From: an uncultured Algibacter sp.
GTDB lineage: Bacteria > Bacteroidota > Bacteroidia > Flavobacteriales > Flavobacteriaceae
Direction of reading: 5' to 3'
Assembly (NCBI RefSeq): GCF_947495675.1
Contig: NZ_CANLZX010000003.1
Location: 62,001-126,000, forward strand
DNA: 64,000 nucleotides
Part shown: piece after piece, positions 8,260-16,860 of the stretch
How positions within the stretch are numbered: the first letter of the stretch is position 1
Layout of the letters: each line of letters begins with the position of its first letter
Notes under the pieces: model-generated
Databases searched by the model: none
What the model was told of the DNA's origin: nothing
What the model saw: only the letters and a program-made list of their open reading frames with translations
Translations under genes and position numbers: made by a program

Positions 8260-11200
8260 TTACGGTTTACTAATACCTAGTTTTTTCATTTTATCCCTTA
8301 GAGTACTAGGTTTTAAATCAAGCATGGTAGATGCTCCATTTGGCCCGCTAATTTTCCAATTGCATTTTTCAAGAACTTGATAAATGTGATTGCGCTGTAT
8401 TGTTGCAAGCGTTAAATTTTTATCATTAATCGCTAGTTTAGATTTTTGAATTTCAGATTCAAACCCCGGAATTAACAGGGTTTCATCATTAGATAAAATA
8501 GCAGATCTTTCAATTAAATTCTCTAACTCCCTTATATTTCCTGGCCAATCATAAGATTTAAGTTGCATCATAGAATCATCAGAGATATATTTAATATTCT
8601 TGTCATATGCTTTGTTAAACTTATCGACAAAATGCTCTACTAATAAGGGAATATCATCTCTTCTTTTTCTTAACGAAGGCACAATAATAGGGAATACATT
8701 AAGACGAAAATATAAATCTTCTCTAAATTGTTTTTTTTCAATTTCCTCTATAAGATTTCTATTAGTTGCAGCAATGACTCTTACATTTAGTTTTTTTAAT
8801 CCTGTTCCTCCTACTACCTCTATTTCTCCTTCTTGTAAAAATCTTAAAATTTTAGGTTGCATATCTAATGGTAGTTCGCCAATTTCATCTAAAAATAAAG
8901 TACCACCATCAGCTAATTCAAATTTCCCAACTTTGTCGCTAAAAGCACCTGTAAACGACCCTTTTTTATGCCCAAACAATTCACTTTCTATAAGTTCTCT
9001 AGGTATAGCTGAACAATTCACCTTAATTAACGGCTTACTATTTCTAAGACTATTATTATGTATTGCCCTTGCTAAAAGTTCTTTTCCTGTGCCAGATTCG
9101 CCTAATAACAATACCGTAGCATTTGTTGGTGCAACTTTTTCTACCTCGGTTAAAACATCACTAAATTCTTCACTACCATAAACCATTTCTTCATAGTTAA
9201 AAACTAAGTCTAATTCGTTTCTTAAGTAAACATTTTCTCGTTCTAATTGGTTTCGTAATTCTGTTAATTCTGTATTGGCTTTTACAAGTAATTCATTCGT
9301 TTCTTTCATATTAACCTCTGCCAATGTACGCTCTTTACTTTCTACCATTAAAGCCACAATACTAGCTATTGATGTTGCAAAGCTTTCTTCTTCTGATGTA
9401 AAAACCCTATTTGGAGTTATACATTCAAAACTAATTACACCATAATTACCATTTCTACCATATACCAAAACATCTATTCTTGCTAATATTTTAGCAGCTG
9501 TATATTTCTTTTCAGAAAATGCTTTAGTTATTGGATTAACTAATACATCTGAAATATTTAAACTGGTTTCATTTTTTAATGCATCAAAATATTCTGGAAA
9601 TTCATCTTTTTTAACTAATACCTTTTCTGTTTCAAATTCATTATTTAGTTTATTAAAATGAATTCTACTTAACAATTCAGTATTATCATTTTTAAATTCC
9701 CAAATAGTCACCAAAGCAACATTTAGTGCATTAGCCGATGTTGTCGCTATTTTTTTTAAAGATGAATAAAAATCCTCTCCAATGAGGTTAGCTAATTCAA
9801 TGATAATATTTTTACGTTGTTCTGATATTTTAACACTTTTTTTTAAAAAACTTTCTGTTTGTACTCTATACGTAATATCTGTAATTATAGTAAAATATGC
9901 TAAAACTTTACCCTTATTGTTTCTTATAATGGAACTTGATAGCATTACAGGGAAACGCTCTCCGTTTTTCCTCATTAATATAGCTCGTCTATTTTTATCT
10001 AAACTATTTAAAGGATCATTAAAAGCTTTATAAATTGAATCATACTCTTCTGGTGGCCAATAAGGAAAAGGAGCCTTAATACCTACTAATTCTTTTTCTG
10101 TAAAACCTGTCATTTCACATAAAGCAGAATTAACTTTTATATGAATCCCATTTGTATCTACTACAGATAATCCTTCATTTAATGAAGTAATTAGTGTTTC
10201 AGAAAATTCTTTTTCTAATTTTAATTCTATTTCGGCTGCTTTACGCTCGGTAATATCCTGTATGGTTGCAAAATTTGCAATTTTTGCTCCTTTTTCATCG
10301 AGTATACTTGATACTATAACCTGTACCGGAAAACGCTTACCACTTTTATGCATATAAGTGTTTTCGTAATTAGATTTATTTTTGTTTTGAGTTAATAACT
10401 TAAAACGTTCATCATTTTTTTCTTTTAACTCTGGAGGTGAAAATGGGTAAGGGCGTTTTAAACCAAGTAATTCTTTTTCTGTAAAACCTGTCATTTTACA
10501 AAATGATGGGTTTACACTAATTATTTCAGACTCTAAATTTATAGCATATAAGCCTTCATGCATAGATTTTAAAAGTCCTGAAGAAAACTCTTTTTCTTTT
10601 TTTATTTCTTCAATTGCCCTAAATCTTTCTATGGTGATGTTAGCTAAACTAACAGCAAAATTAAGCTCCCTAATCTCTTCTAAAGTTGGTTTGCTTACCG
10701 ATTTACTATAAATTGCAAAAGTACCTAAAACAGTATTGTTTTTAGATAAAATTGGTATTGACCAACATGATTTTAAATTAAAATCTGAAGCCAAAGCCTT
10801 ATAATCCTTCCAAGAATCATGATTACTTATATCCGAGACAATAACTGGTTTTTTGGTAAATGCCGCAGTACCACAAGACCCTACATTTTTACCAATTGCA
10901 AAACGCTTTAAAGCTAAATTATAAGGCTTAGGCATTGACGGTGCGGATACTAGATTAAGGTGAATTCCGTCTTCTTCAAGAATACTAATAGAACCAAAAT
11001 AATTAGGATGAACTGCTTCATAATTTAAAAGTAACTTTTTAAATATTTTTTTTAAAGGCGTATTAACAGCTATTAAATCTAATATTTCATTTTTTTGAAT
11101 TAATAATTGCTCTGCTTTCTTACGTTCTGCAACTTCATTACCTAAATCTAAACTTTTTTGCTCTAATTTATTTATTAAACGTTCGCTGTAAAGCTTTAAA

Positions 11201-11628
11201 ACTTCATCCTGAGAAATTTTTGAGTTTTCAATTTGTGTTTTGTTTTTTTCTAAATTACCAAATATATTATTTACAGTATAAAGTAATTTATCGTGCTCTA
11301 TTGGTTTTCTTAAAAATTTTGTGGCTCCTAGTTTTAAAGCGAAATCTTCATCTAATTCTTCTGTATAAGTAGATGTGTAAAAAACAAAAGGAATATCAGC
11401 AAATAATTTCTCTTTTTTACATGCTTGACAAAATAGATAGCCATCCATAATTGGCATTAATATGTCTGAAATAATTAATTCTACTTTATTGTTTTTGTAC
11501 AGTTCTTTTAATCCATCACTACCATTTTTTGCTTCAATAACTATGTAACCCGCTTCTTCGAGTATAACTCTTAACAGGTATAAGTTTTCAAAAGTATCAT
11601 CTACTATTAAAATAGTTTTTTTACTCAT
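8260..11628 (-). CDS. Multi-sensor sigma-54-dependent transcriptional activator
   Basis: 1122 residues. Domains in order: receiver (about 1-125, phosphoacceptor Asp-55 in LIISDILMP, Lys in FLRKP), GAF (about 195-340), PAS (about 350-465), PAS (about 470-595), GAF (about 620-775), short coiled coil, AAA+ ATPase (Walker A GESGTGKE at 843-850; sigma-54 contact loop GSFTGA at 890-895, a variant of GAFTGA; Walker B TLFLDE near 910), and a C-terminal Fis-like helix-turn-helix of the FhlA style (ISGPNGASTMLDLKPSTLR). It should open sigma-54 promoters after integrating a phosphorelay and several ligand signals. It lies just upstream of an operon with a predicted sigma-54 promoter. The upstream membrane kinase, 111 bp away, may phosphorylate it. 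Confidence 0.92.
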   Translation of the reverse strand: MSKKTILIVDDTFENLYLLRVILEEAGYIVIEAKNGSDGLKELYKNNKVELIISDILMPIMDGYLFCQACKKEKLFADIPFVFYTSTYTEELDEDFALKLGATKFLRKPIEHDKLLYTVNNIFGNLEKNKTQIENSKISQDEVLKLYSERLINKLEQKSLDLGNEVAERKKAEQLLIQKNEILDLIAVNTPLKKIFKKLLLNYEAVHPNYFGSISILEEDGIHLNLVSAPSMPKPYNLALKRFAIGKNVGSCGTAAFTKKPVIVSDISNHDSWKDYKALASDFNLKSCWSIPILSKNNTVLGTFAIYSKSVSKPTLEEIRELNFAVSLANITIERFRAIEEIKKEKEFSSGLLKSMHEGLYAINLESEIISVNPSFCKMTGFTEKELLGLKRPYPFSPPELKEKNDERFKLLTQNKNKSNYENTYMHKSGKRFPVQVIVSSILDEKGAKIANFATIQDITERKAAEIELKLEKEFSETLITSLNEGLSVVDTNGIHIKVNSALCEMTGFTEKELVGIKAPFPYWPPEEYDSIYKAFNDPLNSLDKNRRAILMRKNGERFPVMLSSSIIRNNKGKVLAYFTIITDITYRVQTESFLKKSVKISEQRKNIIIELANLIGEDFYSSLKKIATTSANALNVALVTIWEFKNDNTELLSRIHFNKLNNEFETEKVLVKKDEFPEYFDALKNETSLNISDVLVNPITKAFSEKKYTAAKILARIDVLVYGRNGNYGVISFECITPNRVFTSEEESFATSIASIVALMVESKERTLAEVNMKETNELLVKANTELTELRNQLERENVYLRNELDLVFNYEEMVYGSEEFSDVLTEVEKVAPTNATVLLLGESGTGKELLARAIHNNSLRNSKPLIKVNCSAIPRELIESELFGHKKGSFTGAFSDKVGKFELADGGTLFLDEIGELPLDMQPKILRFLQEGEIEVVGGTGLKKLNVRVIAATNRNLIEEIEKKQFREDLYFRLNVFPIIVPSLRKRRDDIPLLVEHFVDKFNKAYDKNIKYISDDSMMQLKSYDWPGNIRELENLIERSAILSNDETLLIPGFESEIQKSKLAINDKNLTLATIQRNHIYQVLEKCNWKISGPNGASTMLDLKPSTLRDKMKKLGISKP

Positions 11629-11739
11629 TATCTTTTTCTTTATGAAACAGCAAGGTTTGTGTAGCTTTAAAAATATAATAATATACTTTAAATTTAAACA
11701 AGTTTACTGTCAATACAAGTATCATTTAATCTTTGCAAT

Positions 11740-14019
11740 TTATTTAGGAAGTGTAAATGTAAAATTAGTTCCTTTCCCAATTATACTTTCCACTTTAATT
11801 TCACCACCTAACTTTTCAACTAAATTTTTACTAATAGTTAAGCCAAGTCCAGTACCTTCTTGGTTTTCATTTAACCCAACATCTATTTGAATAAATGGTT
11901 CAAATAATTTATCAATATCTTTTTTTCTAATACCTATACCTTGATCAATTACTTGAGTTACTACAAAATTATCTGTTACATCAACTTTTACCAATATGAT
12001 TCCTTCGCTAGAAAATTTAATTGCGTTTGATATTAAATTGATTAATATTTGCTCTACTCTTCTTTCATCACTATTTAAAGTTATATCAAATTCGGTTATT
12101 TCAGAATTAACAACAAGTCCTTTTTTAACTGCTTGAGGCATTAAAAAATCTATAGTTTTTTCTAAAGTTATTAAGTAATTAAATGGATGCAAGGACACTT
12201 TTAATTTTCCAGCTTCAATTTTAGAAAAATCTAGTATATCATTAATTAATCCTAAAAGGTGTTGGCTACTATTTTTAACCATTCCTAATTGTTTTTTTTG
12301 TTCTTTGTTTAATGGTCCTGCAAACTCTTTTAATAATATTCCTGTAAATCCAATTATAGAATTCATTGGTGTTCTTAGCTCATGAGACATGCTTGCTAAA
12401 AAAGCAGACTTCATTAAATCTGCAGATTGTGCTTTTACTTTTTCTTTTTCTAACTCTGCTGTTCTTAATTTTACAAGTTCTTCAAGGTTATTTCTGTATT
12501 TTTTAAGTTCCAATTCCGCTTTCTTACGTTCAGAAATATCAGAAGCCACAACCCCTAATGCCATTGGCTCATTTGAATTGTTATCTCGAATTAAAAAACC
12601 AGACATTTCTACAGGTAATAATTTACCAGACTCAAAATGATTAAATTCAATTTCACCCTTCCATTTTATATCTTTATAAATTCTCGGCATTTGCTCCTTT
12701 ATTACTTTATCTTTATATTTTTCAGGAAAAAAATCTGTAATAGAACCTGTTAATTCTTCTTCTTTTATACCTACTAACTGCCTACCACTTGAATTTAAAT
12801 AAAGAGGCTTACCTTCTAATGTTGCTAATCCAACAAAATTATCACTAGTTTCAATTAATGAAAGCAACAACTGGCTTTTAATAGCACCTTTTTTACTTTC
12901 TGTTATATCTGTAAAATAAATAGTTAATCCTTCTTTAGATGGGTAAACTCGGTTTTCAAACCATTTATCTAGAGGTTTGTAATAATCTTCAAAATAAACA
13001 GTTTCTTGTATTTCAAAAGCTCTATGATATTCTTTATAAATAGGAAGATTAACACCTTCTGGAAACACTTCCCAAATATTCTTACCTATTAAATCATCAG
13101 GTGATTTTCCAATAAATTCCGCAGCTCTATTATTAACGTATATATAACACCAATTACTATCTAAAGATATAAACCCATCGGAAATTTGATTTAAATTTCG
13201 TCTTAATTGGCCTGTTAACTTATACTCAACCTGTTCTTTTTCAATTTTTAGATTTAAATATCGTTGTTTATATTTTATAATTGATAATACATCTCTATCT
13301 TGATTAGCGATAAATGTTGTTGATTTTGATTTTTCTTTATCAATATATTTTAAATACATATAGAGTATTATAGCATATACAAATGCCGCTATAGTTTTAC
13401 CAAAAAGATGACTAATTAATGATGTTTTAAACACTTCTGTACCATAATACAAAAAGAAATTAAAAACAAAAGCATCAAATATCAATACTGTAAAAAGTGA
13501 AATAAATAGAACTAAAAAAAAAGATATTTTTTTAATTTTAGATAATAAATATTGATAAAGAATAATAATAAATAAAAAATCTACTAGTAATATACTTGTA
13601 CCAAGTAAAAAATACTTAAAATTTTGATTAAAATAACCATCAGAGCCTGATGGGGAATTACTAATAACATGACCTATTTGCGTTTGAATATATATAATTT
13701 CAAACATCAATGTCATAACAATATTTGATACTATAATTCCAATAATTAGAGCTCTTGCACTTGCCACACCTTCTTTAATGTAAATTAACAATATGGCAAA
13801 TAATACCGCACTAAATAATATTATAGAACCTGGATAAATATCATAATTATCAAATAATTCAAATTTAAAAGAACTCCCAGCATTTGCTTGTAAATATTGT
13901 ACAGAACCTAAAAGTATGTAAAGTGGTGCTAAACCTATTTTAGCTCTATACTTAAACAATAAGATAATACTTGAAGATATAAGTAAAAACTCCAGAAGAA
14001 TAGTAATATACAGATTCAT
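11740..14019 (-). CDS. Membrane sensor histidine kinase with two PAS domains
   Basis: 759 residues. The first about 230 residues hold roughly seven hydrophobic helices with short loops, an integral membrane sensor module of a type I cannot name with confidence. Two PAS domains follow (about 265-370, RRNLNQISDGFISLDSNW; and about 380-500, ending VASDISERKK). A coiled linker leads to the phosphoacceptor helix with His-546 in SHELRTPMNS, and an ATPase with N box (LINLISNAIKFS), G1 (VIDQGIGI) and G2 (EGTGLGLTISK). No receiver domain is fused. It precedes the sigma-54 activator, which begins with a receiver, so the two probably form a two-component pair. Confidence 0.9.
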   Translation of the reverse strand: MNLYITILLEFLLISSSIILLFKYRAKIGLAPLYILLGSVQYLQANAGSSFKFELFDNYDIYPGSIILFSAVLFAILLIYIKEGVASARALIIGIIVSNIVMTLMFEIIYIQTQIGHVISNSPSGSDGYFNQNFKYFLLGTSILLVDFLFIIILYQYLLSKIKKISFFLVLFISLFTVLIFDAFVFNFFLYYGTEVFKTSLISHLFGKTIAAFVYAIILYMYLKYIDKEKSKSTTFIANQDRDVLSIIKYKQRYLNLKIEKEQVEYKLTGQLRRNLNQISDGFISLDSNWCYIYVNNRAAEFIGKSPDDLIGKNIWEVFPEGVNLPIYKEYHRAFEIQETVYFEDYYKPLDKWFENRVYPSKEGLTIYFTDITESKKGAIKSQLLLSLIETSDNFVGLATLEGKPLYLNSSGRQLVGIKEEELTGSITDFFPEKYKDKVIKEQMPRIYKDIKWKGEIEFNHFESGKLLPVEMSGFLIRDNNSNEPMALGVVASDISERKKAELELKKYRNNLEELVKLRTAELEKEKVKAQSADLMKSAFLASMSHELRTPMNSIIGFTGILLKEFAGPLNKEQKKQLGMVKNSSQHLLGLINDILDFSKIEAGKLKVSLHPFNYLITLEKTIDFLMPQAVKKGLVVNSEITEFDITLNSDERRVEQILINLISNAIKFSSEGIILVKVDVTDNFVVTQVIDQGIGIRKKDIDKLFEPFIQIDVGLNENQEGTGLGLTISKNLVEKLGGEIKVESIIGKGTNFTFTLPK

Positions 14020-14307
14020 ATAACCTTTATTTCTATGAATAAATTTAATTTAGTACTATAAAGTAAGTGCCATTATACATTAATTATACACTACAACATT
14101 TATATATAATCTTAAAATTAATTCTTGTTAAGGTACGATATTCCTACAAAACATTAATATTAGAAAATTTCGATTTTACAGAAATGGCTAAAATGCTATA
14201 ATAACTAGACTTTATAATTCAAAGATTTAACGTTTAATATTTAAACTTTTATGAAGTAAAAAAGCATCTAAAACAAAAAAGCATCCCTATCTTCTTCACA
14301 GAAAAAA

Positions 14308-14368
14308 GGAAAGCTTTCCATTGGAATACCAACTAAATTGGTAAACTACATCACGCTTTTGGCGTGAT
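14308..14368. repeat. Cluster of small palindromes in a 417-bp non-coding stretch
   Basis: Between 14020 and 14436 there is no gene. Within 61 bp are three dyads: GGAAAGCTTTCC (14308-14319), TACCAA/TTGGTA with a 5-base loop (14327-14343), and ATCACGC/GCGTGAT with a 5-base loop (14350-14368). The rest of the stretch is plain AT-rich sequence. The cluster may be a structured RNA, a degraded mobile element or a protein-binding region; nothing identifies it. Confidence 0.45.
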
Positions 14369-14392
14369 CAACACAACATCGTTATAATTACC

Positions 14393-14420
14393 AAAAAAAG
14401 CCCTAATTTCTCAGAGCTTT
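14393..14420 (-). terminator. Terminator of the tRNA-Asp transcript
   Basis: An 8-bp stem (AAAGCTCT with AGGGCTTT on the minus strand, one G-U pair) followed by seven T, beginning 17 bp past the tRNA 3' end. Confidence 0.75.
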
Positions 14421-14436
14421 CTTTTGCAATTTTTTG

Positions 14437-14510
14437 CGGTCTGGACGGGACTCGAACCCGCGACCTTCGCCGTGACAGGGCGACATTCTAACCAACTGAA
14501 CTACCAGACC
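14437..14510 (-). tRNA. tRNA-Asp (anticodon GTC)
   Basis: On the minus strand the acceptor arm GGTCTGG pairs with CCAGACC and the discriminator base is G. The D arm reads TAGTTCAGTTGGTTAGA, the anticodon loop CTGTCAC sits between GCCGT-type stems and holds GTC, and the T arm carries GGTTCGAGTCC. CCA is not encoded. Length 74. No other tRNA is adjacent; a terminator follows. Confidence 0.97.
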
Positions 14511-14591
14511 GTTGCATTATTGCGGTTGCAAATATACACGCCTTTTTTTATATCTCAAATCTTTTTTTGTCTTTTTTAAAGAAATTTTTCA

Positions 14592-15521
14592 TCAAATAAA
14601 TTTTTGGCGCTCTATCATGTAGGTTGTGAGGATGTTATCGAAATTTTTATTTATGTCTGCTTCAACATATTTTATTTTGTATTGTGCGCATTTTAAACGC
14701 AAAGCTTCAAAGTACGTATTAACAGTTTTATTGTAACTATCCTTGACAGTATCTGCATATAAATTAATATACTCACCTGTTTCAACATCTATAAACCTTT
14801 TTGGTTTATTATCAAACTCAAAATTTAACTCCTTTTTTTTATCAAATACATGAAATAAAATGACTTCATGCTTATTGTATTTTAAATGTCTTAAGGCCTC
14901 AAATAGCTTAACATCATCTTCAGATGTTTGAAACATATCTGTAAATAAAAATATTAAAGATCGTCTATGAACCTTTTCTGCTATTTCATGCAAATATTTA
15001 TAAGTCTCTGTTTGTTTATTATGTGATTTTGAAATTACAGCTTCACTTAGATGATTTAATAACATTTGATGATGGCGCTCACTCCCCTTTTCTGGGGCAT
15101 AATAATCATAGTTATCACTATAAATACTTAATCCCACAGCATCACGCTGTTTTTTTAAAATATGCATTAAAGCTACTGCAGCTAATGCAGAAAAAGCAAC
15201 TTTATTTAAGCTATTAATTGAAAACGTATCTAATTTTGGGTAATGCATGGAACTACTATTATCCAAAATTATATGACATCTCAAATTCGTTTCATCATCG
15301 TATCGCTTTGTGTAAAGCTTATCGGTTTTAGCAAATAGCTTCCAATCTATATGTCTTGTACTTTCGCCTTGATTATAAATTTTATGTTCTGCAAATTCAG
15401 CAGAAAAACCATGAAACGGACTTTTATGCATACCAGCTATAAAACCTTCAACTACTTGCTTAGCAAGTAGCTCAAGATTTTTAAAACCTCCTGCTTTATT
15501 AAGTTCGTTTTGTAAATTCAT
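14592..15521 (-). CDS. DUF58 domain protein (von Willebrand A-like)
   Basis: 309 residues, soluble. The DUF58 signature is clear: FAEHKIYNQGESTRHIDWKL followed by YTKRYDDETN. A metal-site-like DNSSSM then begins a von Willebrand factor A-type fold, with later DAVGLSIYSD and LIFLFTDMF. DUF58 proteins usually accompany MoxR-type AAA ATPases and Bat proteins in operons linked to stress tolerance or protein maturation. None of those partners is next to it here, so the gene is a detached member of that system. It is preceded by clpP with a 43-bp gap on the same strand. Confidence 0.88.
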   Translation of the reverse strand: MNLQNELNKAGGFKNLELLAKQVVEGFIAGMHKSPFHGFSAEFAEHKIYNQGESTRHIDWKLFAKTDKLYTKRYDDETNLRCHIILDNSSSMHYPKLDTFSINSLNKVAFSALAAVALMHILKKQRDAVGLSIYSDNYDYYAPEKGSERHHQMLLNHLSEAVISKSHNKQTETYKYLHEIAEKVHRRSLIFLFTDMFQTSEDDVKLFEALRHLKYNKHEVILFHVFDKKKELNFEFDNKPKRFIDVETGEYINLYADTVKDSYNKTVNTYFEALRLKCAQYKIKYVEADINKNFDNILTTYMIERQKFI

Positions 15522-15564
15522 TCTTTTAAAAATAATAGGCTAACAGACTTCTATAAATGCTATA

Positions 15565-16107
15565 CTAGATAACAGCATCTACTATACCATAGGCCACAGA
15601 ATCCTGTGCACCCATCCAATGGTCGCGGTTAAAATCTTTCATCACTTTTTCAAATGTTTGTCCGCAATTATCTGCTAATATTTGTGCGCTTAACTCTTTA
15701 GTAATTATAATCTCTTTAGCAGTAATTTCAATATCACTTGCCTGCCCTCTCGCACCGCCACTTGGTTGGTGTATCATAACACGAGCGTGTGGCTTTATAA
15801 ATCGCTTTCCTTTTGTACCTGCAGATAATATTAATGACCCCATAGAAGCTGCAAAGCCAGTACAAACTGTAGATACTTGACTATTTAACGATTTAATACA
15901 ATCATATATAGCAAATCCAGAGGTTACATAACCACCAGGACTGTTAATATAAAGTGTAATATCAAAAGTTCCTAAAGCATCTAAATACATTAATCTATCT
16001 ATAACATGTTTTGCAGAATCATCATCAACTTGACCCCATAAAAACACTTTACGTTGTTCAATTAACTTACTATCAATAGCGTCTTGAATTTTTTTATATT
16101 CACTCAT
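15565..16107 (-). CDS. clpP: ClpP-family serine protease, short form
   Basis: 180 residues. The catalytic triad can be read as Ser-88 (GFAASMGS), His-113 (VMIHQPSGG) and Asp-162 (NRDHWMGAQDSVAYGIVD). The oligomer-forming INSPGGYVTSGFAIYD motif is present. Compared with housekeeping ClpP of about 195-225 residues, it lacks the N-terminal propeptide-like region and ends right after GIVDAVI. There is no trigger factor or clpX beside it, so this is likely a secondary ClpP paralogue; Bacteroidota often carry two. It would degrade proteins with a ClpX/ClpA-type unfoldase or form mixed rings. Confidence 0.85.
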   Translation of the reverse strand: MSEYKKIQDAIDSKLIEQRKVFLWGQVDDDSAKHVIDRLMYLDALGTFDITLYINSPGGYVTSGFAIYDCIKSLNSQVSTVCTGFAASMGSLILSAGTKGKRFIKPHARVMIHQPSGGARGQASDIEITAKEIIITKELSAQILADNCGQTFEKVMKDFNRDHWMGAQDSVAYGIVDAVI

Positions 16108-16200
16108 ATTATTTTAAATTTTTCGGTGATTTAATTATTTTTATATAGTTGAGAGCATTATAGTTTTTGCTTCTCAAATTTTAATTTGCATCTAAAATAA

Positions 16201-16230
16201 AAAAAGGTTCACCATTACGGCAAACCTTTT
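16201..16230 (-). terminator. Terminator of trxA
   Basis: Stem AAAAGGTT/AACCTTTT (16202-16209 with 16223-16230), extended by CC/GG after a small internal loop, with a T run on the minus strand. It lies 22 bp beyond the thioredoxin stop. Confidence 0.75.
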
Positions 16231-16252
16231 CAATTTTCTTTTTTTATATCTA

Positions 16253-16570
16253 CTACAAAAGCCCATCAATAGCATCTGTGTAAGCATTTTTGGGAGCTAC
16301 ACCAACTTGACGTCCAACTACCTCTCCGTTTTGAAAAACTAAAACTGTAGGTATGTTACGCACACCGTATTTAGCAGCAAATTCTTGGTTAGCATCAACA
16401 TCAACCTTTCCTACAACAGCTTTACCATCATATTCATCACTTATTTGCTCAATAATTGGCCCAACCATTCTACAAGGTCCACACCAAGCAGCCCAAAAAT
16501 CAACCAAAACAGGTTTATCACTCTTTAATACCGTTTCTTCAAACGTTGCATCTGTTATCTCTAATGCCAT
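16253..16570 (-). CDS. trxA: Thioredoxin
   Basis: 105 residues, full length for thioredoxin. The active site WCGPC places Cys-30 and Cys-33, preceded by DFWAA. The cis-proline loop is RNIPTVLVF, and the C-terminal helix follows GVAPK. No signal peptide, so it is a cytoplasmic disulfide reductase working with thioredoxin reductase. It stands alone, with its own -7 box upstream (16613-16620) and a terminator downstream. Confidence 0.96.
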   Translation of the reverse strand: MALEITDATFEETVLKSDKPVLVDFWAAWCGPCRMVGPIIEQISDEYDGKAVVGKVDVDANQEFAAKYGVRNIPTVLVFQNGEVVGRQVGVAPKNAYTDAIDGLL

Positions 16571-16612
16571 AATATTTATATTTTAATATGTTCTTAATTC
16601 GTTTTAACAACA

Positions 16613-16620
16613 CAAATTTA
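16613..16620 (-). promoter_or_regulatory. -7 box of trxA
   Basis: On the minus strand TAAATTTG matches TAnnTTTG, 43 bp before the trxA ATG. A TTTG lies further upstream but slightly beyond the usual spacing. Confidence 0.4.
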
Positions 16621-16714
16621 GTCAAAAAAAACTCGAAAGCTTACAAACCAACAATTTGTTTTGCCTATGATGATATTAGCTAGGTTTATCCTAATTTTTT
16701 TGGCGCATAAAATA

Positions 16715-16735
16715 GGCTATCCGCTTTATCTTTTT
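16715..16735 (+). repeat. Dispersed repeat, degraded copy
   Basis: This 21-base segment (beginning GGCTATCCGCTTTATC) matches the minus strand of 36715-36735 at 19 of 21 positions. Both are intergenic and both end in a T run. It lies in the 290-bp gap between trxA and dnaE, which otherwise contains only the trxA -7 box. Confidence 0.55.
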
Positions 16736-16860
16736 GTGAAGCACCTTGGCAACTAATTTAAAACCTTGCAAAACAAGTTATTTTATATAAAAAATATATA
16801 AACCAACCCTTAAACTCCATAAAAAGGATATCACTTCTATCCTTTGCGCAATGAGCAACT

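Noticed and set aside
14058..14072. TGGCACTTACTTTAT on the minus strand before the membrane kinase
   Set aside because: TGGCAC is exact, but the -12 part has neither G nor C at the required positions.
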